This document shows positions 18,316-30,895 of a stretch of 38,043 bases of DNA, piece by piece. A program made the translations under genes and the position numbers. Numbering within the stretch: the stretch's first letter is position 1; each line of letters opens with the position of its first letter. The notes beneath the pieces are model-generated. The model worked only from the letters and a program-made list of their open reading frames with translations. It did no database searches and had not been told where the DNA came from. The stretch comes from Flavobacteriaceae bacterium (lineage in GTDB: Bacteria; Bacteroidota; Bacteroidia; Flavobacteriales; Flavobacteriaceae): NCBI GenBank assembly GCA_002714815.1, contig PAYI01000054.1, positions 1-38,043 of the forward strand. Direction: 5' to 3'.

Positions 18316-18865
18316 GAATATATTCCATTGTATTTAAATCAATTATAGAGGATGGTTTTTTTGATTTTCCATTTTCGAAATAATAAAAAGCAACATCTGG
18401 ATCTGAAAAGATTTCAGCTATTTCTTCTAACTTTTTAGGGGTTGGTAGATTGCTTATATTGGCAGATGTAGAAACCATTAAATTATTAAAAAGAGACAGT
18501 AATTTAATTATTGGTTTGTGATTACTTACTCTCATTGCAATGCTATTATTTTCAGCTGTCAAGTAACTAGGAACTTTACCAGTTGAAGTAAAAATTATAG
18601 TTATGTGTCCAGGCCAATGACTCCTAACAAATTCATTTTGTTGCTCAGAAAGCGGTTTAAAATATTGAAGTGCTTTTTGTGTGGAGTGAGCCAACAAAAT
18701 AAAACTTTTAGAAGAGTCTCTTTGCTTAAGAATATTTACTTTTTCAACTGCTGATTGATTAAAAGCATCGCAGCCAATTCCCCATACTCCTTCTGTTGGA
18801 TGTATTAATATTTTTCCTTGTTTTAACCATTCGCTGGCATCTTCTGGATTAAAAATTTTATTCAA
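18308..18865 (-). CDS. tsaC: Threonylcarbamoyl-AMP synthase
   Basis: Makes the threonylcarbamoyl-AMP used for the t6A37 modification of ANN-decoding tRNAs. The 185-residue single-domain (short) form matches E. coli TsaC. Recognisable elements are HPTEGVWGIGCDA near the N-terminus, HWPGHITIIF, the NSIAMRVSNH strand and VSTSANISNLP. It follows purE after 4 nt. In Pseudomonas a dprA gene precedes tsaC; here purE takes that place. Confidence 0.93.
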   Translation of the reverse strand: MNKIFNPEDASEWLKQGKILIHPTEGVWGIGCDAFNQSAVEKVNILKQRDSSKSFILLAHSTQKALQYFKPLSEQQNEFVRSHWPGHITIIFTSTGKVPSYLTAENNSIAMRVSNHKPIIKLLSLFNNLMVSTSANISNLPTPKKLEEIAEIFSDPDVAFYYFENGKSKKPSSIIDLNTMEYIRE

Positions 18866-18869
18866 ATTT

Positions 18870-19364
18870 TTATTGAATAGAATCGTTTGCTTCTAAGACA
18901 TCCGCATGCATTTTTAACTTATATTCGTCCAATTTTTTTGCCATCGCTTCATCACTCGTGCCTATTATTTGTGCTGCACAAATTGCTGCGTTTATAGCTC
19001 CAGACTTTCCTATAGCAAATGTTGCTACAGGAACTCCTTTAGGCATTTGAACTGTTGCAAGCAAAGAATCCATTCCATCAAGGTCACCGCCTCCCAATGG
19101 AATACCTAATACTGGTTTTTTCGTTTGGGCAGCAATAGCGCCAGCTAAATGCGCGGCCATACCTGCAGCAGCTATAAATACTTTAGCGCCTTTTGCTTCG
19201 GATTCTTTAACTCTTTTAACAACTTCTTCAGGAGTTCTGTGTGCTGAAAGTATATACATACGATGAGGTATATTAAACTCGTTCAAAGTGTCTGACGCAG
19301 CTTGAACAACTGGTAAATCAGACTTAGAACCCATAAATATTGAAACTGAGATGTTATCGGACAT
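18870..19364 (-). CDS. purE: N5-carboxyaminoimidazole ribonucleotide mutase
   Basis: Class I PurE, which rearranges N5-CAIR to CAIR in purine synthesis. It has 164 residues. MGSKSDLPVV and SAHRTPEEV bind the nucleotide and CO2 moiety, followed by AAGMAAHLAGAIAAQT and GIPLGGGDLDGMDSLLATVQMPKGVPVATFAI (contiguous block at about 96-127). Class I normally works with PurK, yet purK is not adjacent as it is in many relatives. A strong ribosome site (AAAGGAGC) lies 6 nt before the ATG. It leads the unit purE-tsaC-hemF-aroE-yheV and is divergent from def. Confidence 0.96.
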   Translation of the reverse strand: MSDNISVSIFMGSKSDLPVVQAASDTLNEFNIPHRMYILSAHRTPEEVVKRVKESEAKGAKVFIAAAGMAAHLAGAIAAQTKKPVLGIPLGGGDLDGMDSLLATVQMPKGVPVATFAIGKSGAINAAICAAQIIGTSDEAMAKKLDEYKLKMHADVLEANDSIQ

Positions 19365-19370
19365 AAAATA

Positions 19371-19379
19371 GCTCCTTTA
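19371..19379 (-). promoter_or_regulatory. Strong Shine-Dalgarno site of purE
   Basis: The minus strand reads TAAAGGAGC, ending 6 nt before the purE ATG at 19364. It is one of the few near-consensus ribosome sites in the window and fixes the purE start. Confidence 0.75.
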
Positions 19380-19416
19380 AAGTGCAAATAAAGATGTTGA
19401 TTATAAAGAATGAACA

Positions 19417-19422
19417 TATAAT
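19417..19422 (+). promoter_or_regulatory. Putative -10 of a nearly leaderless def promoter
   Basis: A perfect TATAAT ends 6 nt before the def ATG at 19429, in a 64-bp divergent gap shared with purE. A TTGATT at 19397-19402 could be the -35, but the spacing is 14 nt, shorter than usual. If used, the transcript would begin at or next to the start codon. No ribosome site is visible in front of def, which fits a leaderless message. Confidence 0.4.
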
Positions 19423-19428
19423 GTGTAT

Positions 19429-19920
19429 ATGGCTAAACTAAAAGTTTTAACATTTCCTGATCCAAGATTAAGAAAAGTTGCTGTACCAGTTAAAAAATTC
19501 GACAAAAGTTTAGAAAATATAACTTCTGACATGCTTGAAACCATGTATGCAGAGGGGGGAATTGGTCTTGCAGCAACACAGGTTGATATTCATGAAAGAA
19601 TTATAGTTATGGATCTTTCTGAAGAGCAAAATGATCCTAAAATATTCATTAATCCTGAATATAAGATTTTAAACGACAAAAGTCTACTTTCTTTTAGTGA
19701 AGGGTGCTTATCTGTACCTGGGGTTAATGAAGAGATTACAAGGCCTGATAGTATTTATCTATCATGGCAAGATATAAAAGGTAATTTCCATGAAGCAGAG
19801 CCATCTGGATTATTAACCGTTTGCATCCAGCATGAGATTGATCATCTTGAAGGAAAGTTAATGGTTGATTATCTATCTCCTTTAAAAAGAGGCAGGATCA
19901 GGAAGAAAGCTTCTAAATAA
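19429..19920 (+). CDS. def: Peptide deformylase
   Basis: Metalloenzyme that removes the N-formyl group from new proteins. It has 163 residues. All three active-site motifs are intact: GIGLAATQV (44-52), EGCLSVPG (91-98, metal-ligand Cys) and HEIDHLEG (135-142, two ligand His and the catalytic Glu). The ATG at 19429 gives MAKLKVLTFPDPRLRKVA, matching the usual family start. A GTG two codons upstream is possible but not needed. def and fmt are 18 nt apart, the standard pairing. Confidence 0.96.
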   Translation: MAKLKVLTFPDPRLRKVAVPVKKFDKSLENITSDMLETMYAEGGIGLAATQVDIHERIIVMDLSEEQNDPKIFINPEYKILNDKSLLSFSEGCLSVPGVNEEITRPDSIYLSWQDIKGNFHEAEPSGLLTVCIQHEIDHLEGKLMVDYLSPLKRGRIRKKASK

Positions 19921-19938
19921 AAGAATTTATAAGAAAAT

Positions 19939-20859
19939 ATGAAAGTTTTATTTGCTGGCTCCCCCGAATCATCTGCGCAAATACTAAACTATCTTGTTAA
20001 AGAAGGGTTTAAGGTTATTGGGGTAATAAGTCAACCTAATAAAAGATCAAATAGAGGAAAAGGCAAAGAAGCATCTCCTGTTTCTAAAGAAGCTTTTAAA
20101 CTTGGGATCCCAACTTTTAAACCTGCATCTCTGGATAAATCCTTTAAAAAAGAAATTGAGCTCTTAGATTTTGATTTCTTATTGGTTTCAGCCTACGGAA
20201 AAATATTGCCAGATTGGTTGCTTAAAAGCCCGAACGTTTCTCCGGTAAATATCCATTTTTCTCTTTTGCCAAAACATAGAGGAGCTTCACCTATACAGAC
20301 AGCAATATTAAATGGTGATAAAAAAACAGGTGTCTCGCTCATGAAGATGATTCAAGGCATGGATGAAGGGCCGGTTTATTGTTTTCATGAAACAAAGATT
20401 TTAAGAGATGAAAATAAAAGAGAACTTGAAGATAGGCTAACTTCTTTATGTATTAAAAATATTGCTGCAGACCTCGATAATATTTTTCATAAAAAGCTTC
20501 TTCCTGCTGAACAAAATGACTCTGAGGCAAGCTATTGTAAAAAGATAAATAAATTGTCAGGCAAAATTGAATTTAAGAAAGAAAATACTGCCGATATCAT
20601 TCAAAAACATAAGGCCTATATTGGCTGGCCAGGTCTGTATTTTGAAAAAAATAATACGGTGATTAAGATACATGGACTGGAGAAGTATAATGGAAGCAGT
20701 ACGGACCTTAAAGTCAAAAGTTTTAGATTTATATCTAGTGGTTTGCTTGTAAAAACAATAGATTCTGCGATAGTTATCACTCACTTACAATTTCCAGGAA
20801 AGCGTATTATCCCCGCTATAGATGCTGCAAATTCATATGCTAAATTTTTTGAAGGATAA
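19939..20859 (+). CDS. fmt: Methionyl-tRNA formyltransferase
   Basis: Formylates Met on initiator tRNA with 10-formyl-tetrahydrofolate. It has 306 residues. The N-terminal catalytic domain has LFAGSPESSAQIL, the folate/catalytic block PVNIHFSLLPKHRGASPIQ, and the later Asp in GMDEGPV. The C-terminal OB-like tRNA-binding domain spans about residues 205-306. It follows def. The rsmB (sun) gene that usually separates fmt from trkA is missing: the fmt stop and the trkA start are 52 nt apart. Confidence 0.95.
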   Translation: MKVLFAGSPESSAQILNYLVKEGFKVIGVISQPNKRSNRGKGKEASPVSKEAFKLGIPTFKPASLDKSFKKEIELLDFDFLLVSAYGKILPDWLLKSPNVSPVNIHFSLLPKHRGASPIQTAILNGDKKTGVSLMKMIQGMDEGPVYCFHETKILRDENKRELEDRLTSLCIKNIAADLDNIFHKKLLPAEQNDSEASYCKKINKLSGKIEFKKENTADIIQKHKAYIGWPGLYFEKNNTVIKIHGLEKYNGSSTDLKVKSFRFISSGLLVKTIDSAIVITHLQFPGKRIIPAIDAANSYAKFFEG

Positions 20860-20911
20860 TTTAAGTTCTGCAGTTCTTCCAATTGACTAAAAAGAGGTTT
20901 AATTTATAACA

Positions 20912-22270
20912 ATGAAAATTTTAATTCTGGGTGCGGGAAGGGTAGGAAGCAGCCTTGCATCTACACTTTCAAAGCAACAATATGAAGTTAGTATAGTTGA
21001 CCAAAATAAAGATAAACTTTTAAGACTTCAGGAAGATTTTGATTTAGCCACGGAAATTGGTCATGCCTCCCACCCTAATACCCTTGAAAGAGCTGGAGCA
21101 GATCAAGAAACTATTTTGCTAGCTGTGACTAATAGCGATGAATGCAATATTACGTCCTGCCAAATTGCAAAATCTAAATTTAATGTTAAAAAAACAATTT
21201 GTAGGCTTTCTGATTCTTCTTACCTTGAATCTTTAGAGGCATTTGGCGAGAAAAATATTGATATTGCTATTGGCCCTGAGAATGAGGTTACTGAACATCT
21301 TGTTGATTTAATTAAGCATCCAGGTGCGGAGCAAATTGAATCATTTGCAAATGGCTACCTTAAAGTAGTTTCAGTAAAAGCTAAAAAAGACGGAATGTTG
21401 GTTAATAGAGAACTTAAAAGCATAAAGAGTGATATGCCAGACACGGATACATTTGTTCCTGCAATATATAGAAAAGGGAAGCCCTTGATACCAGAGGGCA
21501 AAACAATAATAAAAGAAAATGATGAAATATACTTCTTAGCAGCAGAAAGCGATATCGATAGTGTTGTGCAGGAAATGAGGCTTCAAGACACATCTAGCTC
21601 AAGAATAATGATAATAGGCGGCGGAAAAATTGGCTTTGCATTAGCAAAAGCACTAGAAGAGGACTATAAAATTAAGATTATAGATCCAGATAAAGATAGG
21701 TGCGAGCTCCTTTCAAAAGAATTAAACAAAACGATTGTATTAAAAGGTGGCGGATCTGATGAAGAGCTCCTTAAAAGTGAGAATATAGAAAATATAGACA
21801 TTTTTTGTGCTTTAACGAACGATGATGAGACTAACATTATGTCAGCCTTTCTTGCAAAAAAACTTGGCGCCAAAAAAACAATTATTATTGTAAATAATTA
21901 CACATACATAAACATACTTCCTAAAAATTTTGTTGATATTGCTCTGTCGCCCCAAAGACTAACCGTCTCTATGGTTTTACAGCATCTTGCAAAAGGTGAT
22001 GTTCCACAAGAAGTTATTTTTAAAATGCATAGCGGTGCTGAGGCGATAGAAGGAATAATTCATCAAAATAAATTTACTAAAGGGTTTTTTGATAAGCCTA
22101 TTTCTGAACTTCCTCTTCCAGAAGGTTGCGTCATTGCAGCCGTAATAAGAAGGGAGGATATTTTTATGCATTCAGAAGATTTACTTCTAAAACCAAATGA
22201 TAGGATCATAGTTTTTATTCTTGGAAAAACTGATAAAGAAAAAATAGAAAATCTTTTTTTGGAAGACTGA
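20912..22270 (+). CDS. trkA: Trk potassium uptake system regulatory subunit TrkA
   Basis: Cytoplasmic NAD-binding subunit that gates the TrkH potassium channel. The 452-residue length equals the usual two-lobe protein (E. coli 458). There are two RCK-N Rossmann domains, starting MKILILGAGRVGSSLA at residue 1 and RIMIIGGGKIGFALAKAL near residue 230. Each is followed by an RCK-C (TrkA_C) domain. Its TGA overlaps the trkH ATG by one base (TGATG), so the two subunits are translationally coupled. Confidence 0.96.
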   Translation: MKILILGAGRVGSSLASTLSKQQYEVSIVDQNKDKLLRLQEDFDLATEIGHASHPNTLERAGADQETILLAVTNSDECNITSCQIAKSKFNVKKTICRLSDSSYLESLEAFGEKNIDIAIGPENEVTEHLVDLIKHPGAEQIESFANGYLKVVSVKAKKDGMLVNRELKSIKSDMPDTDTFVPAIYRKGKPLIPEGKTIIKENDEIYFLAAESDIDSVVQEMRLQDTSSSRIMIIGGGKIGFALAKALEEDYKIKIIDPDKDRCELLSKELNKTIVLKGGGSDEELLKSENIENIDIFCALTNDDETNIMSAFLAKKLGAKKTIIIVNNYTYINILPKNFVDIALSPQRLTVSMVLQHLAKGDVPQEVIFKMHSGAEAIEGIIHQNKFTKGFFDKPISELPLPEGCVIAAVIRREDIFMHSEDLLLKPNDRIIVFILGKTDKEKIENLFLED

Positions 22271-23712
22271 TGAACTACAAATCAATTTTTAACTTGTTGG
22301 GTATACTGCTTGGAATATTCAGTCTTTCTTTTGTACCGCCTTTAGTTCTTACTTTTCTATATGATGAATCTGGTAAAGAAATCTTTCTATACTCTTTCAT
22401 ATTCTTCTCAATTTTGGGTGGGTCTATATGGGCAGCGACTCGTCAACAAAATTTACCACTAAATATTTCTGATGGCTTTATTATCACGACTTTGTTTTGG
22501 GTTGTTCTGGCATGTGTTGGATCAATTCCATTTTATTTTTTTGGAATAAATATCAGCGATGCCATTTTTGAATCAGTTTCAGGAATTACAACAACTGGTG
22601 CTACAACTATAGTTGGTTTAGACAGTCTTCCAAAATCAATTCTTTTATATCGTCAGCTGCTTCAGTGGATAGGTGGAATGGGTTTAATAGTTTTAGCTGT
22701 TGCGGTAATGCCAGCACTAGGAATTGGTGGAGGCCAACTTTATAAAATGGAGCTTCCTGGAAGTCATAGTAGTCAAAAACTTACTCCTAGAATAACAGAT
22801 AGCGCCAAAGCTCTTTGGAAAATATATGCTGGCCTCACGTTTATGTGCGCTACGCTATATCTATTTGCTGGGATGAGTTTATTTGATTCCATTGCTCACA
22901 GTTTAAGCACTGTCGCAGGAGGGGGGTTTTCAACCCATGACGAAAGCATAGGTTTTTTTAATAACGCATTTATAGAAACTACTTGTATTATCTTTATGTT
23001 ACTTTCTGCCGCCTCATTTGCTGTGCATTACGCAGCAATATTTGGAGGGAAGCCTCTTAAATATTTTGATGATTCAGAGTTTAAATTTTTCTTATATGTT
23101 GTGCTATTGATAATTATAATATCAGTAATTGTTCACTCTGTAAGTAACTCTTTTACTGATGTTTTTTCTATGATTGGCTCAACTATTTTTCATACTGTTT
23201 CCATAGTTACAACGTCGGGTTTTACCACAGACAACTTCTCCCTATGGCCGGGTTTTTTACCATATCTTTTGCTAGTTGGTGCATTTATGGGAGCATGCTC
23301 TCAGTCTGTTGGTGGGGGCATAAAAGCTTGGCGGGTTTTAATTATGGTTAACCAAGCATACAAGGAAATATTAAAAACAATTCACCCAAATGCCGTCCTT
23401 ACTTCAAAGATTGGTACTAAAGTTATTGATGCAAAAATTGCTGAAAAAGTTTGGGGCTTTTTTTCTATCTATGTTTTTATATTTATGTTCCTTCTTATGG
23501 CAATGCTTGGAACTGGAGTAAGTTTTGAGACTGCATTTTCTGCTGTTGGTGCTTGCCTAAATAATTTAGGTCCTGGGTTAGGTGATGTTGCTAACAACTA
23601 TTCAAGTATTAGCGAGCTTGGAAAATATATTTTATGTTTTGCTATGATTTTAGGAAGGCTTGAGATATTTACACTACTTGTATTATTTACCCCTGCATTT
23701 TGGCGTCGCTAA
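22270..23712 (+). CDS. trkH: Trk potassium transporter membrane subunit TrkH
   Basis: Inner-membrane potassium channel of the SKT superfamily, 480 residues. Four membrane-pore-membrane repeats are visible through their filter loops: SGITTTGATTI, STVAGGGFSTHD, SIVTTSGFTTDN and SAVGACLNNLGPG. Each has the conserved filter glycine. The conserved QWIGGMGLIVLAVAVMP block follows the first repeat. It is coupled to trkA. Its TAA interlocks with the stop of the convergent acyltransferase (CTAA, 23709-23712). Confidence 0.96.
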   Translation: MNYKSIFNLLGILLGIFSLSFVPPLVLTFLYDESGKEIFLYSFIFFSILGGSIWAATRQQNLPLNISDGFIITTLFWVVLACVGSIPFYFFGINISDAIFESVSGITTTGATTIVGLDSLPKSILLYRQLLQWIGGMGLIVLAVAVMPALGIGGGQLYKMELPGSHSSQKLTPRITDSAKALWKIYAGLTFMCATLYLFAGMSLFDSIAHSLSTVAGGGFSTHDESIGFFNNAFIETTCIIFMLLSAASFAVHYAAIFGGKPLKYFDDSEFKFFLYVVLLIIIISVIVHSVSNSFTDVFSMIGSTIFHTVSIVTTSGFTTDNFSLWPGFLPYLLLVGAFMGACSQSVGGGIKAWRVLIMVNQAYKEILKTIHPNAVLTSKIGTKVIDAKIAEKVWGFFSIYVFIFMFLLMAMLGTGVSFETAFSAVGACLNNLGPGLGDVANNYSSISELGKYILCFAMILGRLEIFTLLVLFTPAFWRR

Positions 23713-24572
23713 TCTCTATAAACATCTCCTGGCGCTGAAAGTAGCCTTCTAAACTTTTTATATTCCCATGAGTATTCAGCAGGTGATTGCCTAATTACTG
23801 TCTCCATTTCATCATTCATTACTTGAACACCAAATTCAGAATAAATATTATTGCTTGGTTTTTTAAAATTTATCACATGTCCGATATTTTTTTCATATGA
23901 AAGGTACGAAAGAAGAATTGGTTTTTTAGACTTGCGAGCTAAATTTGGAGCCAGTGCAAATGAATAGCACTCATGATCAAAGAATTTAGCATAAACTCCG
24001 AGACCTCTAGCTGGAACCTGATCAGAAGCCATACAAATCATTTGATTATCTTTTAAAGAATTGAGAATAGTTTTTACTCCCCCTATTCCAGTTTCAACCA
24101 TTTTACAATCCCCCTCTTCTCTAAATTTTTTTACAAATCTATCGACGGGCCTTAATTTAATTTTTTTATAAAGTGTTGTGTTTGATCTTTGTGTACTAAT
24201 CCATCTCAGCAAAAAATCTATGCTTCTATTATGGATGGCAAAAATTATTAATCCGCTCTCCTGATCAGGATTATTAAATAAAAACCTATTGTTAATTTTT
24301 TTTGTTTCATGAACAATTTTTTTGCTGGAACGAGACCAAGTGTATAAAGTTTCATAAAAACTTTTTAATGTTTCTTTATAACTTTCTTTGGCGAGCACAT
24401 CTAATTCATCTCCAGTAAGTTCTGAAAAAGCAATAGATAAGTTTTTTCTAGTAACTATAAATGTAGGCGCCAAACTTAAAATATTTAGGGGAACGAGCTT
24501 AAGTGCGATATCACAAATGAGAAATGCAAATTTCAGTGGAAAGATTGAAAAAATATAAAAAATTATTCTCAT
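23709..24572 (-). CDS. LpxL/HtrB-like lipid A acyltransferase (divergent)
   Basis: A 287-residue LPLAT-superfamily protein with a hydrophobic N-terminus (about 3-35). The HX4D catalytic motif is HNRSID (H114, D119), in place of the usual HxGNWE of LpxL. The later block MASDQVPARGLGVYAKFF matches the family DQ...GV.V.FFG region. Pseudomonas carries a lauroyl acyltransferase gene at the same locus between glyQ and trkA, which supports a lipid A secondary acylation role. The divergent catalytic motif leaves the acyl donor and acceptor open. The gene is convergent with trkH and divergent from glyS. Confidence 0.8.
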   Translation of the reverse strand: MRIIFYIFSIFPLKFAFLICDIALKLVPLNILSLAPTFIVTRKNLSIAFSELTGDELDVLAKESYKETLKSFYETLYTWSRSSKKIVHETKKINNRFLFNNPDQESGLIIFAIHNRSIDFLLRWISTQRSNTTLYKKIKLRPVDRFVKKFREEGDCKMVETGIGGVKTILNSLKDNQMICMASDQVPARGLGVYAKFFDHECYSFALAPNLARKSKKPILLSYLSYEKNIGHVINFKKPSNNIYSEFGVQVMNDEMETVIRQSPAEYSWEYKKFRRLLSAPGDVYRD

Positions 24573-24711
24573 ACAAGGTTTTTACTAATTATCTTCCTTT
24601 AATTAAGTAATTTATATACTTATCTATGAAGAGTTGAGCAAAATCTATATAGATATAATAAAAATAACTGCATAATATAGTCTTTTCAAACATGAAGTAT
24701 AAAGGTTTATT

Positions 24712-26061
24712 TTGACAGCAAAAACAATGGAAGAACTAGTTGCTCTTTGTAAAAGAAGAGGGTTTATATTCCAATCAAATGAAATTTATGGAGGTCTACA
24801 AGGCTTATATGATTATGGTCCGCTAGGAGTTGAGCTAAAAAATAACTTAAAGCAATCGTGGTGGAGGGAAATGGTTTTTGATAGAGATGATGTTGAGGGG
24901 TTGGACGCTTCGATTTTAACTAAACCAAATGTTTTAAAATTTTCAGGTCATGAGACTACATTTTCAGACCCAATGGTGGATTGTAAATCTTGCAATCAGC
25001 GTTTCAGAGCTGATCAAGTTCCTGATCATTGTAAAAAAGAAGACCTTACTGAGCCAAGGCAGTTTAACCTGATGTTTAAAACGGCAGTTGGGCCTGTTGA
25101 GGACAAAGATTCCTTTGCATATCTTAGACCTGAGACAGCTCAAAATATTTTTACAAATTTTAAAAACGTTATAGATTCAACGTCTAGAAGAGTCCCCTTT
25201 GGAATAGCGCAAATTGGTAAAGCGTTTAGAAATGAGATAACACCTAGAAATTTTATCTTCAGAGTAAGAGAATTTGAACAAATGGAACTTGAATTCTTTG
25301 TTATTCCTGGGACAGATGATGAGTGGCATAAATGCTGGGTTGATAAAAGAATAAAATGGTGGGAAGAACAGGGGATAAGCAGAGAAAGTATAGAACTATA
25401 TAAAGTGCCAAAAGATGAACTTGCTCACTACTCAAAAGCTACTGTGGATATTATGTATAAATTTCCCCATGGTCTTGAGGAATTAGAGGGTATTGCTAAT
25501 AGAACAGACTTTGATTTGGGTTCGCATAGTAAAAATCAAGAAGATCTAAATATTCAGGCTGCTGTTATGGAAAACAATGAATCAAATTCAAGACTAGCAA
25601 CACAAAACCTGAAAACAAAAGAGTGGACTGTTCCATATGTAATTGAGCCCTCTGCAGGAGTAGATAGAGGGGTTCTTGCCATATTGAATGAAGCCTATAA
25701 AGTTGAAGAGCTTGATGATGGTAAAACTAGAACGGTTCTAAATCTTAGACCACACCTTGCGCCAATAAAGGCAGCTGTTATACCGCTTAAAAAAAATCAC
25801 GAAGATTTGGTAGATACTGCATCAAATATAAAAAAGGTTTTGCAAAAACTTAGGTTGGGCAGGGTCTTGCTTGAAAACTCAGGTAATATTGGCAAGAGCT
25901 ATAGGCGCCATGATGAAATTGGGACGCCATTATGTATAACTGTTGATTTTCAAACCCTTGAGGATAAGTCAGTAACTATTCGAGATAGGGACACGATGCA
26001 ACAAAAAAGAATAAACATAACGAAACTCTCAAAGTACTTAGAGGATATGATATTAAAGTAG
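24712..26061 (+). CDS. glyS: Glycyl-tRNA synthetase, single-chain (alpha2) type
   Basis: Class II synthetase charging tRNA-Gly. It is the homodimeric eukaryote/archaea/Firmicute-like form (449 residues), not the alpha2beta2 GlyQ/GlyS pair usual in Gammaproteobacteria. Evidence: an N-terminal [25 protein letters not shown], a zinc-like cluster C91/C94/C107, motif 2 at 172-196 ([20 protein letters not shown]), motif 3 EPSAGVDRG (312-320), and a C-terminal anticodon-binding domain starting [15 protein letters not shown]. The start is TTG with AAAGG 7 nt upstream; the ATG at 24727 has no ribosome site. It occupies the place where Pseudomonas has glyQ-glyS. Confidence 0.95.
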   Translation: MTAKTMEELVALCKRRGFIFQSNEIYGGLQGLYDYGPLGVELKNNLKQSWWREMVFDRDDVEGLDASILTKPNVLKFSGHETTFSDPMVDCKSCNQRFRADQVPDHCKKEDLTEPRQFNLMFKTAVGPVEDKDSFAYLRPETAQNIFTNFKNVIDSTSRRVPFGIAQIGKAFRNEITPRNFIFRVREFEQMELEFFVIPGTDDEWHKCWVDKRIKWWEEQGISRESIELYKVPKDELAHYSKATVDIMYKFPHGLEELEGIANRTDFDLGSHSKNQEDLNIQAAVMENNESNSRLATQNLKTKEWTVPYVIEPSAGVDRGVLAILNEAYKVEELDDGKTRTVLNLRPHLAPIKAAVIPLKKNHEDLVDTASNIKKVLQKLRLGRVLLENSGNIGKSYRRHDEIGTPLCITVDFQTLEDKSVTIRDRDTMQQKRINITKLSKYLEDMILK

Positions 26062-26079
26062 ACAAAAGTTTATATTTAG

Positions 26080-29793
<3,714 letters not shown>

Positions 29794-29797
29794 TAAC

Positions 29798-30895
29798 CTA
29801 AATAAGGAGTGGCATTACAACATATTTAGGGCTATCACTTCCTGGGGGCGTAAGGAGGCAGCTTTTATCAGACCCAAAGAAGTTAATGTGACATATATCT
29901 GTTTGCATGTGTGACATTATTTCTTGAAGATAAGTTACATTAAAGGCAATATCTAACTCTTCTCCATTATAAGAAGCTGGGAAAAATTCTTCTGCTTCTT
30001 CTTGTTCTGGATTATTTGCTGAAATTCTAACACCATCATTAGAAGTTATTAATCTTATCCCTTTATATTTTTCGCTAGATAAAATAGAAACTCTGCTTAA
30101 TGTTTCTGAGAAATCTTTTACATTAATTTCTAAAACTGAGCTTTCACCCGATGGAATTACCTGTTCATAATCTGGAAATTTTCCATCTATTAATTTACTT
30201 TTGAAAATTAAATTTCCAACGGAGAGCTCTAATGAAGCTTCATTAATTTTCAATTCGGCATCTCCACCTTCGTCAGATAAAAATTTAGCCATTTCGTTAA
30301 TTGATTTTCTTGGAATAATTCCTGAAAAAGAATTATCAGATTGAGTAGAGACACTTGCCACTGCCAACCTATGAGCATCAGTAGTGACGGCTGTTATTTC
30401 TCCTCCGCTAATTGATAAATACAAGCCATTTAAATAATGCCGCCAGTCCTGGTTGCCCATAGCAAAAGATGTGTTTTTAATTAACCCTCTTAGATCTTTT
30501 GCTGGTATCACAATAGGCAAATCACCAGAAGGTATATCAAATACAGGAAAGTCAGCGCTGGGAAGTGTTGATAGTGAGTACTTACCATTAGTAGTTTTTA
30601 TATTTAATTTATCGCCGTTTAAGGATAGGTTTATTTCCTCTCCATCAGGAATCAATCGGCAAAGCTCGTTTAGTTTTTTTGCTGAAGTTGTGGTCTTACC
30701 TGAAGACTCTAAATTTAATAAGGGGCCGCTTGTTGTAACCTCAGATTCAAGATCGGTGGCCGTTAACTTAAAAGTATTTTCACCCACCTCAAAAAGAACA
30801 TTAGCGAGAATTGGAAGTGTCTGTCTTTTTTCTACTACACCCAGGGTGATATTAAGAGCAGAAACAATATCCTCTTTTTTAACAGTGATTTCCAT
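29798..30895 (-). CDS. dnaN: DNA polymerase III beta sliding clamp
   Basis: Ring-shaped processivity clamp, 365 residues, made of three repeated beta-clamp domains of about 120 residues each. Typical start MEITVKKEDIVSALNITLGVVEKRQTLPILANVLFE (contiguous, residues 1-36), middle block DWRHYLNGLYLSI..AVTTDAHRLA, and C-terminal YVVMPLLI (E. coli ends YVVMPMRL). The dnaA stop and dnaN ATG are directly adjacent with no gap, so the dnaA-dnaN-recF-gyrB operon order is intact. Confidence 0.97.
   Translation of the reverse strand: MEITVKKEDIVSALNITLGVVEKRQTLPILANVLFEVGENTFKLTATDLESEVTTSGPLLNLESSGKTTTSAKKLNELCRLIPDGEEINLSLNGDKLNIKTTNGKYSLSTLPSADFPVFDIPSGDLPIVIPAKDLRGLIKNTSFAMGNQDWRHYLNGLYLSISGGEITAVTTDAHRLAVASVSTQSDNSFSGIIPRKSINEMAKFLSDEGGDAELKINEASLELSVGNLIFKSKLIDGKFPDYEQVIPSGESSVLEINVKDFSETLSRVSILSSEKYKGIRLITSNDGVRISANNPEQEEAEEFFPASYNGEELDIAFNVTYLQEIMSHMQTDICHINFFGSDKSCLLTPPGSDSPKYVVMPLLI

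Noticed and set aside
20883..20910. Good-looking promoter (TTGACT, 16 nt, TATAAC) in front of trkA
   Set aside because: The predicted start site would fall just inside trkA, after its well-supported ATG at 20912, so it cannot serve the annotated gene.
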